From Gammaproteobacteria bacterium (GTDB lineage: Bacteria; Pseudomonadota; Gammaproteobacteria; GRL18): a stretch of DNA of 64,000 nt. The stretch's first letter is position 1; each line of letters begins with the position of its first letter. Of this stretch, positions 24,885 to 33,839 are shown one piece after another. The notes below the pieces were generated by a model that saw only the letters and a program-made list of their open reading frames with translations, ran no database searches and was not told where the DNA came from. Position numbers and translations under genes: made by a program. The stretch is from contig JADGEM010000008.1 of NCBI GenBank assembly GCA_016744375.1, positions 1-64,000 on the forward strand. The letters are read 5' to 3'.

Positions 24885-26112
24885 CAGTATAAGCTCTCCA
24901 GAAATCTTAAGTATTTATGTAACAATTGCGTATTTATACAATATTGTCTTGCAGTTGTACCTGCATTTACGCTTACTATAGAACTAAATACAAAAAAAAT
25001 CATTAAATACAAAATAAAATTGGTGAATTAAGTATTTTTTTGTATTACAAAAACATTTCAGAAATTGATATGCCGGTGAAGGAAAACTAATTTATAAAAA
25101 ACAGGTCTTTTATTTGATTATTTAAGCTTAGACCAGTTAATAATACAATTAAGTAAAACACACATTTTTTATCCACAAAAGCTGTGGATAAGTCTGTGTA
25201 TAAATTGTTAATATCTTTCTCGAAACAGCATTAACATTGGTAGCAACATAAACTGCTCACTTTTTAACCATCCATCATAAGCGTTATATTTCAATAGGTT
25301 ACATAACATTATTATAATCAACATAATATAATCTACTTAATCTATTGGATTTTTATTAAGCAAGATGTATTAGTTTAAAAAACTAAATGAATATTTGAAT
25401 ATTATAAAAAAATAGAAAATAAAAATAGAAATAAATCTGTTTATTATAAAAACATAAAAACCACTTCCAATTTGGACTTATGTAAGGATGAAAATATTAT
25501 TTTTGGAATAAGATTAACAGTCATCCTACTTCCTCAGCGAATTAAAAATACAGGTAGTGACAACTAAAAATATGTCCTGCAGCATGCTAGCTGTCATAAA
25601 TCACTTTAATGTCATTGATATCACTTATACTTAAACGCTTGAATCAAAAACTCTGAATATTTTGTAGAAAAATGCATTGTATAGTCTTTCAAAAACGCTT
25701 CATTAAATTCTGGATAATTGATGGTCATGCAATATGCACATTATCAGCCACACATTCAAATATAGAGTTTTTGAATAGCAACCAGTCCCGTATTATCCTC
25801 TATTGTTTGTTCGCTCCAGCCAGCCTCAAGAAGAACACAGTCCTAAAGTATACAGTTGCATAATATGGTATAGTTTTAGTGACAAGACCAGATATTGTGG
25901 GCACTTCATATGAGCCGATTTATAAAAATGAAAATAACACCTGAATGTAAACAATGCCATAAACCAGTATCGCTCTTATGGTTTTTATTTTCAAACGAGA
26001 ACAAAAAATAACAAATCATCCAACTTGACCCGTAAAAGTGCCGTTTCGCTTTGCAACACCCTGCTTTTGCGATCAAATTAACTCAAGCATAATGTGAAAA
26101 AAGGAGTTTTCT
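24885..26112. other. 1.2-kb AT-rich region without convincing genes
   Basis: This is the largest gap between genes in the window. It is very AT-rich, above all at 24970-25050 and 25260-25480, and contains the DnaA-box cluster at 25169-25203. A 63-residue frame at 25672 and a 33-residue frame at 25910 (with a CKQCH motif and abrupt end) have poor ribosome sites and no family resemblance. The right end supplies the promoter and the AAGGAG ribosome site of the gene at 26113. Confidence 0.6.
25169..25203. other. Cluster of three consensus DnaA boxes (possible replication origin element)
   Basis: TTATCCACA (25169-25177), its inverse TGTGGATAA (25183-25191) and TGTGTATAA (25195-25203, inverse of TTATACACA) are all perfect 9-mers of the DnaA consensus TTAT(A/C)CACA. 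An AT-rich block of over 200 bp follows, which could serve as an unwinding element. The usual oriC neighbours (dnaA, dnaN, gidA) are not present, so this may be oriC in a rearranged setting, a DnaA-titration site or a regulatory cluster. Confidence 0.6.
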
Positions 26113-26526
26113 ATGTTCGAACAAATTCTAATTATTATTGGAGCATCAATTTTTGGCATTTTAGGTTTTATTCATTTGATTTATACATTTTATACGAATA
26201 AATTTAATGCTCGAAAATCAAGTGTTACCGAGGCAATGAAAACAACGAGCCCTGTTTTAACAAAAGAAACAACAATGTGGGATGCCTGGATTGGATTTAA
26301 TGCAAGCCATAGTTTAGGGGCTATTCTAGTAGCAGCTTTTTATATCCCATTGGTTATTTTAGACATGGCGGTAATAATTGAATTTAAATGGTTTTCAATT
26401 TTACTTGTTCTTATAGGTTTTTCATATTTGGCGTTAGCAAAAAAATATTGGTTTAAAATACCATTTGTGGGTGTATTTATAGCAACATGTTGTTTTACAG
26501 TCGCAGCAGTACTTATAAACACATAA
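26113..26526 (+). CDS. LIC_13387-like small membrane protein
   Basis: This 137-residue protein has four predicted helices (about 5-27, 68-88, 92-108, 115-136). It carries the segment ending in SPVLTKETTMWDAWIGFNASHSLG (about 46-69), which I recognise from the LIC_13387 family of uncharacterised membrane proteins. A perfect AAGGAG ribosome site lies before the ATG. It stands alone at the edge of the large AT-rich region and is convergent with the gene at 26648. Function unknown. Confidence 0.75.
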   Translation: MFEQILIIIGASIFGILGFIHLIYTFYTNKFNARKSSVTEAMKTTSPVLTKETTMWDAWIGFNASHSLGAILVAAFYIPLVILDMAVIIEFKWFSILLVLIGFSYLALAKKYWFKIPFVGVFIATCCFTVAAVLINT

Positions 26527-26647
26527 AAACATATTAGAGACTGCAAGCAGGATAACTTCACTCAAGCGGACATTAAGCCAAATCAAGCAATTCAAAAAAA
26601 CATGATGTCGTTCAAGTTTATGCAGTCTTGAATTCAAAGCGTTACAA

Positions 26648-27646
26648 TTACTTATTAACCTCGAACCCTGGAACCAGTTTACAGATACCTGATGACGCAA
26701 TGGGCGAAAATATCCATTGCCTGACTTTATACCAATAAGTCCCGAAGAAAATAATAAAAATGCCAACACCCATAAAAATAAACAAAGTCAGATTATCAAC
26801 CTGCATAAATTGCTGATAAGCAAACTTAAAGACAGCATATAATGCATAGGCAAAGCTTGAAACCAGAATTGCCCTTCTATCAACAAACAAAGCAATAAAA
26901 AAGAACAGGGTAAAAAGTAAAAGAATATAAAGACTATTCGTTTGCAAACCACCATGGTTGGACAACAACAGGCTCACCATTACCCCATGTACAATCAAAG
27001 GAGCAGCCAGCAAATGCAGCCAGAAGCCATTATCACTCAAGCTAGTCACACGCTGTGTGTCACGCGAGTCATACCACATGGCAGCAATAAAAACCATCAC
27101 TCCCAGAATAACAAAAACATAAGGATGCTCCACAATATTGATACCGGATATCTCAATAGAGAGATAGATAAACCCCACGGCAACCGGGTATAAGCTAAAC
27201 GGCATTTTATAGCGAACATAGAAAAACAAGCTGCTGATGCTCATTAACAATACATCTAATGAGGCATAAGAAGTTGAACTGGCATCCACCACAATATTAA
27301 CAAAATAGAGGATGGATAATAGTATCGTGATGCCGGGCAAAACCAGACGTTTATGGCCCACCAGCCACTCTGCGATCAATACAAACCCCACAATAGCAAA
27401 CATCTGATGCATGGTGTTTTCTGCCAGCATATTACTGGTAAAAGCAAGCAGCAACACACCCAGGGCAATAAATATATCTCCGAAGCTACGAATAAACTTC
27501 AGCTGTTCACCCGTATTCTCACGCTGTATTGTTGTTGACTGTTGTGATTCAAGCTGCTCTGATTTAAGAAAGTCAAGCAATGACACCACTTGTTCTTTAG
27601 AGATAATGCCCTGCTCAGCTGCTTTTGTAAGTAACTTCCTGTCCAT
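26648..27646 (-). CDS. Polytopic membrane protein, DUF2157/DUF4401-like
   Basis: This 332-residue protein starts with a short soluble helix pair (KLLTKAAEQGIISKEQVVSLL, split at residues 4-24) typical of DUF2157-type proteins, followed by about ten hydrophobic helices between residues 55 and 315. The assignment rests on architecture and the N-terminal pattern, not on a strong signature. It is preceded at 16 bp by the small gene at 27663, on the same strand. No function is known. Confidence 0.6.
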   Translation of the reverse strand: MDRKLLTKAAEQGIISKEQVVSLLDFLKSEQLESQQSTTIQRENTGEQLKFIRSFGDIFIALGVLLLAFTSNMLAENTMHQMFAIVGFVLIAEWLVGHKRLVLPGITILLSILYFVNIVVDASSTSYASLDVLLMSISSLFFYVRYKMPFSLYPVAVGFIYLSIEISGINIVEHPYVFVILGVMVFIAAMWYDSRDTQRVTSLSDNGFWLHLLAAPLIVHGVMVSLLLSNHGGLQTNSLYILLLFTLFFFIALFVDRRAILVSSFAYALYAVFKFAYQQFMQVDNLTLFIFMGVGIFIIFFGTYWYKVRQWIFSPIASSGICKLVPGFEVNK

Positions 27647-27662
27647 AAACTTTCCTTATAAT

Positions 27663-27962
27663 TTACTCACTACCCTGCTCTCCATCTTTGGCAACAGCCA
27701 TAGCAGTGGCACATTCAACAATTGTTTTTGCCGCCAGTTCATTAAATTCATCACTCAGTGATTCATTTTCTAATTCATTCACAAAACCTGAAAAAGCCTG
27801 GGCATTTTTATCTTCATCAACTTTATGTTTGATTTTTAAGTGGGCGAGAGAAGTCCCCAGCAGTTTGATGCAAGTCGCTAATTGTTCTTTGCTGGCCTGA
27901 TGAAGCGTGTCGTCAAGCAAAACATTGAGTCGGGAAATATCCTCAAGAGATAATTTTTTCAT
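27663..27962 (-). CDS. Small hypothetical cytoplasmic protein
   Basis: This 99-residue, acidic, mostly helical protein has no signal or membrane segment and no recognised domain. Its two Cys (about residues 46 and 83) are not in a metal motif. It lies between yejK (62 bp upstream) and the membrane protein gene (16 bp downstream), all on the minus strand, so co-transcription is likely. Coding use resembles the neighbours. Confidence 0.6.
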   Translation of the reverse strand: MKKLSLEDISRLNVLLDDTLHQASKEQLATCIKLLGTSLAHLKIKHKVDEDKNAQAFSGFVNELENESLSDEFNELAAKTIVECATAMAVAKDGEQGSE

Positions 27963-28024
27963 AGTCCATGCCTTTAGATAAATAGTTCATGCTTTTAAAT
28001 AATTTGAACCGTGATGGGTATAAT

Positions 28025-29068
28025 TTAGCGGCTCAACAATTGTGATTTGAGCGATGCGGGCAAATCCGATAAGGTCAGTGTTTCTTTTTCTGCATCATAA
28101 ATAACTGTATCGCCCAGGGCTTCTTCATTAATCGTGATGCTCACCTGCTGATTGCGCCCACTGATTTTATTGAAGCGACGTATGACTGTTTTATTGGGGG
28201 ATATTTCATTATCCAGTTCGTATTGTTCACTTTTGATGTAGTTCATAAAATCATCAACAGCACTATCTGCGACATAGCCTGAAAAATCTTTTATCACAAC
28301 GTTTTGCCCTTTTTCAGCCTGTTCCAGACAATATTCAGCCGATTTTTGTTTGAACTGTGATTTTTGTTCATCATCCTGAATTTTATCTTCACAATATTGA
28401 CTGACAGCAGTCAAAAGCTCATTGGTTTCATGCTTAGAGTTAATGGTTTCATCACTGCCGATAAAGTGACGAAAATAATCGGAAAGTTTGTTACTTTCCT
28501 TACCTCGAATCATCGAAATATATCGCTCAGATTGGGGTTCATCCTGCCAAAGACTTAAATCAATTCGAGCGGCAAGATGCAGTTTACTGATATCAAGATA
28601 GTTAATATTGTTAATCCCAAGATCACTGTCAATAGCCACCCCAGAAACATTATTCAGCATCACAATCATCATAAAATCACTGCCGAACAGTTTATAATTA
28701 ACAAAAACCATATACCCGCCAGTCGCTTTACTGGCCTGATCAATGTAGTGTTTCAGGAGATTCATCGATTGATGAGTGTATTCAACAAAATTGATTTGTT
28801 CCTCAAGGTAACTGCTCAATAATTCCTTGCTGCCGGGCATATCGATATTATTGACACTTTCATCTGACTCAGACGACGGATGCTTCTGCTGCTCAACAAA
28901 GCGTCCGAAAACTTTGCTGGGCTTACTATTATAAGCCTTATTCAGCTCTTCAAGAAAAAGCACCTGAGTGGCTGACTCAGCAAGGCTTTCCTGACTTAAT
29001 ATAAGATTTGACGGCCCGGAATCGGCCTGTTTTTCAATTAAATGGACAACAATATCCCTTATGATCAT
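28025..29068 (-). CDS. yejK: Nucleoid-associated protein YejK (NdpA)
   Basis: This 347-residue protein is close to E. coli YejK (335). The N-terminus IIRDIVVHLI, the GGYMVFVNYKL segment (about 117-127), the LHLAARIDLSLW segment and the C-terminal NISG-type region with SGRNQQVSI fit the NdpA family. It binds bent or single-stranded DNA in the nucleoid. A linker around residues 60-80 is Ser/Glu-rich and not usual. It is transcribed alone or with the two small genes downstream. Confidence 0.88.
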   Translation of the reverse strand: MIIRDIVVHLIEKQADSGPSNLILSQESLAESATQVLFLEELNKAYNSKPSKVFGRFVEQQKHPSSESDESVNNIDMPGSKELLSSYLEEQINFVEYTHQSMNLLKHYIDQASKATGGYMVFVNYKLFGSDFMMIVMLNNVSGVAIDSDLGINNINYLDISKLHLAARIDLSLWQDEPQSERYISMIRGKESNKLSDYFRHFIGSDETINSKHETNELLTAVSQYCEDKIQDDEQKSQFKQKSAEYCLEQAEKGQNVVIKDFSGYVADSAVDDFMNYIKSEQYELDNEISPNKTVIRRFNKISGRNQQVSITINEEALGDTVIYDAEKETLTLSDLPASLKSQLLSR

Positions 29069-29148
29069 AGGACTATACTACTCTGCAATTATGAACGTAT
29101 TTTGAGCTGACTATCATACTGTATTTCAAGTTAATTATCAGCGGCACT

Positions 29149-30477
29149 TTAAGCAAAATATTTTTGTAAGATTAAAAACAGGTACCAGGCATCCTTATTA
29201 CCGCTCAATTCCCTGATGGAATGCATAGCGAAAGTTGGTACGCCGACATCCAGTGTTTTAACACCAATTTCAGTAGCGGCTATGGGGCCAATGGTGCTAC
29301 CGCAACCCATATCAGTGCGCACAACAAAATTCTGCGCAGGCACTTGAGCAGTCTCGGCTAAGACTTTAAAGACTGCCCCTGTTTCACAATTTGAAGCATA
29401 ACGCTGATTGGCATTGACTTTAATCACCGGGCCTTTATTAATAATCGGTCCATGATTGGCATCATGTTTGTCTGCAAAATTAGGATGGACTGCATGAGCA
29501 TTATCAGCGGATATCATCATTGACTGATCAATCACTCGAGTCAATGTTTCAGCAGAACCAGTCATACGTTCCAGAACTGATTTTAAAAAAGTCCCCTGAG
29601 CACCCGTTGTTGAAGCGCTTCCCACTTCTTCATGATCACTACAGACTAACAGACTGGTGCTCTCATTATCAGCCCTCATCAGAGCCTGCGTACCAACAAA
29701 ACAACTCAGCAGGTTATCAAGGCGACTGCTGGCAATAAAATCTTCATTTAAACCAACATAGGAAGCATTTTGAGTATCATAAAAACTGAGTTCAAAATCC
29801 AGAATTTGATTGATACTGAGCTCATTATGCTGCTTATGCAGCTGTTCCATTAAAATGTCTTTTAGTACACTTGAGTTTGATGTCCCGGCTTCACTTTCTG
29901 TATCGGAATCATTATTAGAAGCATCATCTATGACCATTAGTACAGGCGGTATATCCGTCTGAGGATTAATATGACGTTTTTTATTGGCTTCCCGATCAAG
30001 ATGAATAGCCAGACTGGGAATGCTGGCAATGGGCTTTTTAAAATCAACCAGGCAGGTTTTAATCTTATTGCTATCATCCTGATAGACTATTTTTCCAGCC
30101 AGAGACAAGTCTCGATCAAACCAGGGGTTTAATAAAACACCCCCATAGACTTCAACGCCTAGTTTCAAATAAGATTGAGATATAATTTCAGCGTTAGGCT
30201 TTACTTTTAAACAGGGACTGTCCGTATGCGCACCCAGCATACGAATTCCTGTATTCAGGATAGCCTCTTTGCCATACACAAAAGCAATAATGGAAGAACC
30301 ATTACGAGTCACATAATAACGTTCACCCGCCTGTAAGGTCCAGGCATCAGACTCTGATAAAGCGGTAAAACCATAAGACTCCAGAAAAGCAATCTGATTC
30401 TGTACCGCATGAAAAGGAGTAGGTGAGGCATCAAGAAAACGGAATAAATCAGAATTAAAATTACTCATATCAGGCAT
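29149..30477 (-). CDS. apeB: M18 family aminopeptidase
   Basis: This 442-residue protein shows the M18 pattern: the FLDASPTPFHAV start, GAHTDSPCLKVKP (about 80-92, metal His and Asp), GGVLLNPWFDRDLSLAG, SSRLDNLLSCF, CSDHEEVGS (catalytic Glu) and a C-terminal MHSIRE with the last metal His. Two zinc ions are used to remove N-terminal residues, with a preference for acidic or hydrophobic ones depending on the member. A run rich in Asp/Ser/Asn (about 190-205) is an added loop. Six bp separate it from the lipoprotein gene downstream of its start. Confidence 0.92.
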   Translation of the reverse strand: MPDMSNFNSDLFRFLDASPTPFHAVQNQIAFLESYGFTALSESDAWTLQAGERYYVTRNGSSIIAFVYGKEAILNTGIRMLGAHTDSPCLKVKPNAEIISQSYLKLGVEVYGGVLLNPWFDRDLSLAGKIVYQDDSNKIKTCLVDFKKPIASIPSLAIHLDREANKKRHINPQTDIPPVLMVIDDASNNDSDTESEAGTSNSSVLKDILMEQLHKQHNELSINQILDFELSFYDTQNASYVGLNEDFIASSRLDNLLSCFVGTQALMRADNESTSLLVCSDHEEVGSASTTGAQGTFLKSVLERMTGSAETLTRVIDQSMMISADNAHAVHPNFADKHDANHGPIINKGPVIKVNANQRYASNCETGAVFKVLAETAQVPAQNFVVRTDMGCGSTIGPIAATEIGVKTLDVGVPTFAMHSIRELSGNKDAWYLFLILQKYFA

Positions 30478-30483
30478 AAATGA

Positions 30484-30957
30484 TTACTCTGCATGGACAT
30501 TATAGTATGAGGAGGCACGCTCCAAGGGCACAACATATTTTCGGCTGGGTAAAAGTGCCATTGCTTCTGCCTGCTCGACTTCAGTAAAAACAGCTTCCCC
30601 CCCTAACACCTGATAGTTAACATCCACCCTGACATAATAAACCTTACCAGCCTGAACATTCATTGAAATCGAACTGCCCTCTTGCTCATATTGAGCAGAG
30701 ATACCATAGGTATGTTCACCAGCCTCTGTAAATAGATAAAAGTAACTGTCTTGAGCCATAGCACCAACAAGCTGATCACCTTCAGAAACATTAAAACGAT
30801 AGGTTGATCCAATAAACCCGGAAGTACGATAAAAATAAATCAAAGCCTGATCCGGTTTTGCTTCCGGAAACACCGCTTTATGAGAATAATCAACTGATGC
30901 ACAGGCGCTTATAAAGACAATCAGTGAACTGATAATAATGACACTCAATTTTTTCAT
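30484..30957 (-). CDS. DUF2846-type lipoprotein
   Basis: This 157-residue protein has a lipobox ISAC (Cys19) after a hydrophobic signal. The mature part has the DUF2846 features: an ALIYFYR segment (about 43-49), FTEAGEHTYGI, and AGKVYYVRV (about 103-111), a beta-sandwich. The family is uncharacterised. Ala follows Cys, so outer-membrane sorting is expected. It lies between pyrD (17 bp) and apeB (6 bp) on the same strand and probably shares their transcript. Confidence 0.82.
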   Translation of the reverse strand: MKKLSVIIISSLIVFISACASVDYSHKAVFPEAKPDQALIYFYRTSGFIGSTYRFNVSEGDQLVGAMAQDSYFYLFTEAGEHTYGISAQYEQEGSSISMNVQAGKVYYVRVDVNYQVLGGEAVFTEVEQAEAMALLPSRKYVVPLERASSYYNVHAE

Positions 30958-30974
30958 AGGGACTCCATATTCCT

Positions 30975-31994
30975 TTATTTAAGTGCCTGAGCACAGTCTT
31001 TAATAAGTTGCTGGCCCTGATAAATAAAACCAGTATAAATCTGAACCAGATCAGCACCTGCTGCAATTTTATCTTCTGCATCCTGAGCTGAAAAAATACC
31101 ACCTGCCGCAATAATTGGAATCTGGCCATTTAAGTGTTCCGCCAGAGTACGGACCACGTGAGTTGACTGCTCAAAAACAGGCACACCACTGAGCCCACCC
31201 TGCTCTTCTGCATGCTCTAAGCCCTGTACAGCGGTGCGAGATACCGTTGTATTGGTTGCGATAACGGCATCAATTTCTTTTACCAATAAAAGTTCTGCAA
31301 TTAATTTAATATCATTATCTTCCATATCCGGAGCAATTTTAACCGCCAGAGGCACATATTTATTCGTATCCTCAGCTAAAACTTTCTGCTCAGTTTTTAA
31401 AACTTGCAAGAGATGTTTTAATTCATCACCAAACTGCAAAGTTCTCAACCCCGGTGTATTCGGTGAGGAAATATTAATGGTCACATAATCGGCCAGAGAG
31501 TAGACACACTGTAGACATTTTTTATAATCATCCGCAGCTGATTCAACCGGCGTATCAAAGTTCTTACCAATATTAATACCGATAATCGTTTCACTATTGG
31601 CTTTTTTCACCTGTTCAACCAGGTGTGCTACGCCTTTATTATTAAAACCCATGCGATTAACGATCGCCTGAGCTTCGGGAATTCGAAACAGTCGGGGTTG
31701 CGGGTTACCGGGCTGAGGTTTGGGTGTGACCGTGCCGATTTCAATAAAACCAAAACCAACAGCGGATAAACCATCAATATAATCACCATTTTTATCCAGT
31801 CCTGCCGCCAACCCTACTGAGTTAGGAAAGGTCAGCCCCATAACTGATTTGGGTGCAGCAACCGGAACTCCGAAAACAAGGCGGGATAATTTCAGAGAGT
31901 AAAGTAATTTTAATGCCTTTAAACCCAGCATATGAGCTTTTTCAGCATCAAGACTAAAGAAAAAACGACGGATCAATGGATAGATAAATGACAT
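30975..31994 (-). CDS. pyrD: Dihydroorotate dehydrogenase (quinone), class 2
   Basis: This 339-residue protein has the class 2 N-terminal helix that docks to the membrane (about 1-35), GLTFPNSVGLAAGLDKNG split at 53-70, IGTVTPKPQPGNPQPRLFR, INISSPNTPGLR (about 173-184, catalytic Ser) and GGIFSAQDA with the FMN phosphate site. Length fits E. coli PyrD (336). It passes electrons from dihydroorotate to quinone in pyrimidine synthesis. It starts 11 bp after the small membrane gene at 32006. Confidence 0.96.
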   Translation of the reverse strand: MSFIYPLIRRFFFSLDAEKAHMLGLKALKLLYSLKLSRLVFGVPVAAPKSVMGLTFPNSVGLAAGLDKNGDYIDGLSAVGFGFIEIGTVTPKPQPGNPQPRLFRIPEAQAIVNRMGFNNKGVAHLVEQVKKANSETIIGINIGKNFDTPVESAADDYKKCLQCVYSLADYVTINISSPNTPGLRTLQFGDELKHLLQVLKTEQKVLAEDTNKYVPLAVKIAPDMEDNDIKLIAELLLVKEIDAVIATNTTVSRTAVQGLEHAEEQGGLSGVPVFEQSTHVVRTLAEHLNGQIPIIAAGGIFSAQDAEDKIAAGADLVQIYTGFIYQGQQLIKDCAQALK

Positions 31995-32005
31995 GGGCCG
32001 ACTCG

Positions 32006-32293
32006 TTATGAAAATAAAAACAGATAAATACCTGATAGAGCACCAGATATCGCAACCAGAATATTCATTATTTGTATTCTTTTAGTCAAACTGGTTTTTT
32101 CCTGTTTCATATAGGTGAGAGCACCAAAAGCCGCAACAACCATAACTATTTCACAAAAGAAAACAGCAATGACAATCGAGATCTTATCACCACCACCCCA
32201 TTGCTGAGTATAAGCAAGATAGGCAAGAACAGCTCCCAGAAAGGCAACGAAAAAGGGGAAAATTGATGCATAAAACCAAATTTTTTGCTTCAT
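32006..32293 (-). CDS. Small three-helix membrane protein
   Basis: This 95-residue protein has three hydrophobic helices (about 6-28, 37-61, 74-94) joined by short charged loops, and no known domain. It lies directly upstream of pyrD on the same strand with an 11-bp gap, so the two are probably co-transcribed. No ligand motif is visible. Function unknown. Confidence 0.6.
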   Translation of the reverse strand: MKQKIWFYASIFPFFVAFLGAVLAYLAYTQQWGGGDKISIVIAVFFCEIVMVVAAFGALTYMKQEKTSLTKRIQIMNILVAISGALSGIYLFLFS

Positions 32294-32364
32294 ATAGAGT
32301 CACTCTCGTAATTTAAAGGCTCTATAGTATATCAAAAAAACTGGCAACAATTGTGTTTTTAGCT

Positions 32365-33105
32365 CTAGGAAAATCGTAGCTCGGCTTTTTGGCGTTGTTG
32401 AATACGTTGTAGAGACGACAGGTAATTGTCCAGTTGATGCTGATAGATAGGCTGCATATTTTTTATCAGACCGCCAATATAAGTTCTTCGCCCCGGATAA
32501 GGCTCGAAATTAATGTAGCGAACCTCAATATTACAATTAAAGGCCATAAAATCCATATCAATGTGACATTCCACAAGCGCATTGTCATCTTCCAACGGTT
32601 CCGGCCAATAACCATCCAGAGTGAATAATGCACCATTTTTAGATAAATTGCTCACCTGCCCGGTATAAACAGACTGACTTATTTTAACCTCAGAAACTGA
32701 GTCCACATTAATCCTGAAATCCTTCCGGCGTTGCCCTTTTTTAAGCCTTTTTGGGATCATTACTTCATATAAAATATCACCATCGTCCAATATGATATTG
32801 TTTACCTTCGATTGAAAAGAAAAAACCTCATGATCACTATTTACTTGAGTCATAATCGTCACTGGATCATTTCGTTCAAGAATTAAACGCCCGTCAGGTG
32901 ATATCTCAGCAATAATTAGACTATTGCGTTTTTTATCCATAGTAACCGCCGTTGAACTAATTTTTCTCCCTGAGACTGATTCAATAACAAGCGAGCTATC
33001 CTGCTTCAACTGGTAAATAAATTCATCTCTGAGCAATTTTTCCAGTACTTCTTTAGACCGTTCCTTATGGAAAACATCAGTATTGAGAAAATCAAAAAAA
33101 GCCAT
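32365..33105 (-). CDS. YcgR-like PilZ-domain c-di-GMP effector
   Basis: This protein of about 246 residues has an N-terminal YcgR-type beta domain (about 30-120) and a C-terminal PilZ domain (about 125-235). The c-di-GMP site is present as the RRKDFR stretch (RxxxR) and SNLSKNG, where Asn stands for the usual Asp in DxSxxG. Such proteins slow the flagellar motor or alter its direction when c-di-GMP is high. I use the ATG at 33105; a TTG start at 33114 would add three residues. It lies between uncharacterised genes. Confidence 0.82.
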   Translation of the reverse strand: MAFFDFLNTDVFHKERSKEVLEKLLRDEFIYQLKQDSSLVIESVSGRKISSTAVTMDKKRNSLIIAEISPDGRLILERNDPVTIMTQVNSDHEVFSFQSKVNNIILDDGDILYEVMIPKRLKKGQRRKDFRINVDSVSEVKISQSVYTGQVSNLSKNGALFTLDGYWPEPLEDDNALVECHIDMDFMAFNCNIEVRYINFEPYPGRRTYIGGLIKNMQPIYQHQLDNYLSSLQRIQQRQKAELRFS

Positions 33106-33143
33106 ACATTTCAATCCATCTGTGGCAATTATTTGCCGTTAAA

Positions 33144-33662
33144 TTATACAGAACCCCAGTCTCTCTTGCGTTGAACTGCAACAGAATTAGTACCACCGTA
33201 ATTTGAGTTATCTTCAAGAGCCTGCAGAAAAAAAGGATTCGAGTCGACGGTGTTATTTTTTAATGATTTGACGAAATCATTATCAGGACTAAAATGAGCT
33301 TTCGCCAATGACTCTTCAGTCATATCGATAAGATGTTCACTCATATCATGATGGGTTTCATGTCGCACGGCAGAATTGGCTATTGAAGTCACAATGCCGG
33401 CCACACCCCCCATCAAGCCACCAAATAAAAGCCCACCCACTAACCTGGAGCCCTCCGATGCATCATCATGTGTTTGTTCACGATAGTACTTCGAAATAAC
33501 TGGCATATGATGCATCGGGTTAAACATGTCAACCAGATCACCAAAGGTAAAACCATCATTACCCCAAAAAGCCTCTTCTTTCTGTTGATTATTCTGAGCG
33601 CCTCCCGTATTAGCGGGCGTAGACGTAATATTTGAAACCGGCTGTAAAGTTTGTAATGCCAT
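33144..33662 (-). CDS. Conserved-looking protein with a Gly-rich hydrophobic segment
   Basis: This 172-residue protein has a disordered Gln/Asn/Thr-rich N-terminus, a TFGDLVDMFNPMHHMPVIS segment (about 39-57), a Gly-rich hydrophobic stretch (GGLLFGGLMGGVAGIVTSIA, about 77-96) and a polar tail. Similar proteins with an NPxxHxPV motif before a glycine-rich helix occur in many proteobacteria without assigned function. The Gly-rich stretch could span or insert into a membrane. It is followed by the YcgR-like gene on the same strand. Confidence 0.65.
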   Translation of the reverse strand: MALQTLQPVSNITSTPANTGGAQNNQQKEEAFWGNDGFTFGDLVDMFNPMHHMPVISKYYREQTHDDASEGSRLVGGLLFGGLMGGVAGIVTSIANSAVRHETHHDMSEHLIDMTEESLAKAHFSPDNDFVKSLKNNTVDSNPFFLQALEDNSNYGGTNSVAVQRKRDWGSV

Positions 33663-33725
33663 AAAAATTCACCTATAACACTTGCTGTGAGTAACTCTTA
33701 TATTAAAACATGCAATCATCGAGCC

Positions 33726-33764
33726 AAAAAAAAGCACCTTTTCAATGAAGAAAAGGTGCTTTTT
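33726..33764. terminator. Terminator downstream of rpoS
   Basis: A 13-bp stem (AAAGCACCTTTTC / GAAAAGGTGCTTT) with a six-base loop is flanked by A- and T-runs. It lies about 75 bp after the rpoS stop and before the gene at 33662, so it ends the surE-to-rpoS transcript. Confidence 0.88.
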
Positions 33765-33839
33765 CACTGGGAGCATAGGCATCTTGCCCTTGTTAGCCCA
33801 GAATAGTTAGCATGGGTGAGCCCTATGCTCTCTCAGAAA

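Noticed and set aside
25644-25774. An 11-bp inverted repeat (TCAAAAACTCT / AGAGTTTTTGA) about 110 bp apart
   Set aside because: It is short, AT-rich and encloses no gene or target-site duplication, so a mobile element cannot be supported.
25672-25863. A 63-residue frame in the AT-rich gap
   Set aside because: It has no ribosome site, no family resemblance and an atypical composition rich in Cys, Ile and Ser, and lies in otherwise non-coding sequence.
25910-26011. A 33-residue frame with CKQCH that looks like a zinc-ribbon or heme start
   Set aside because: It stops abruptly after one CxxC and has no ribosome site or second ligand pair; I judged it chance or a remnant.
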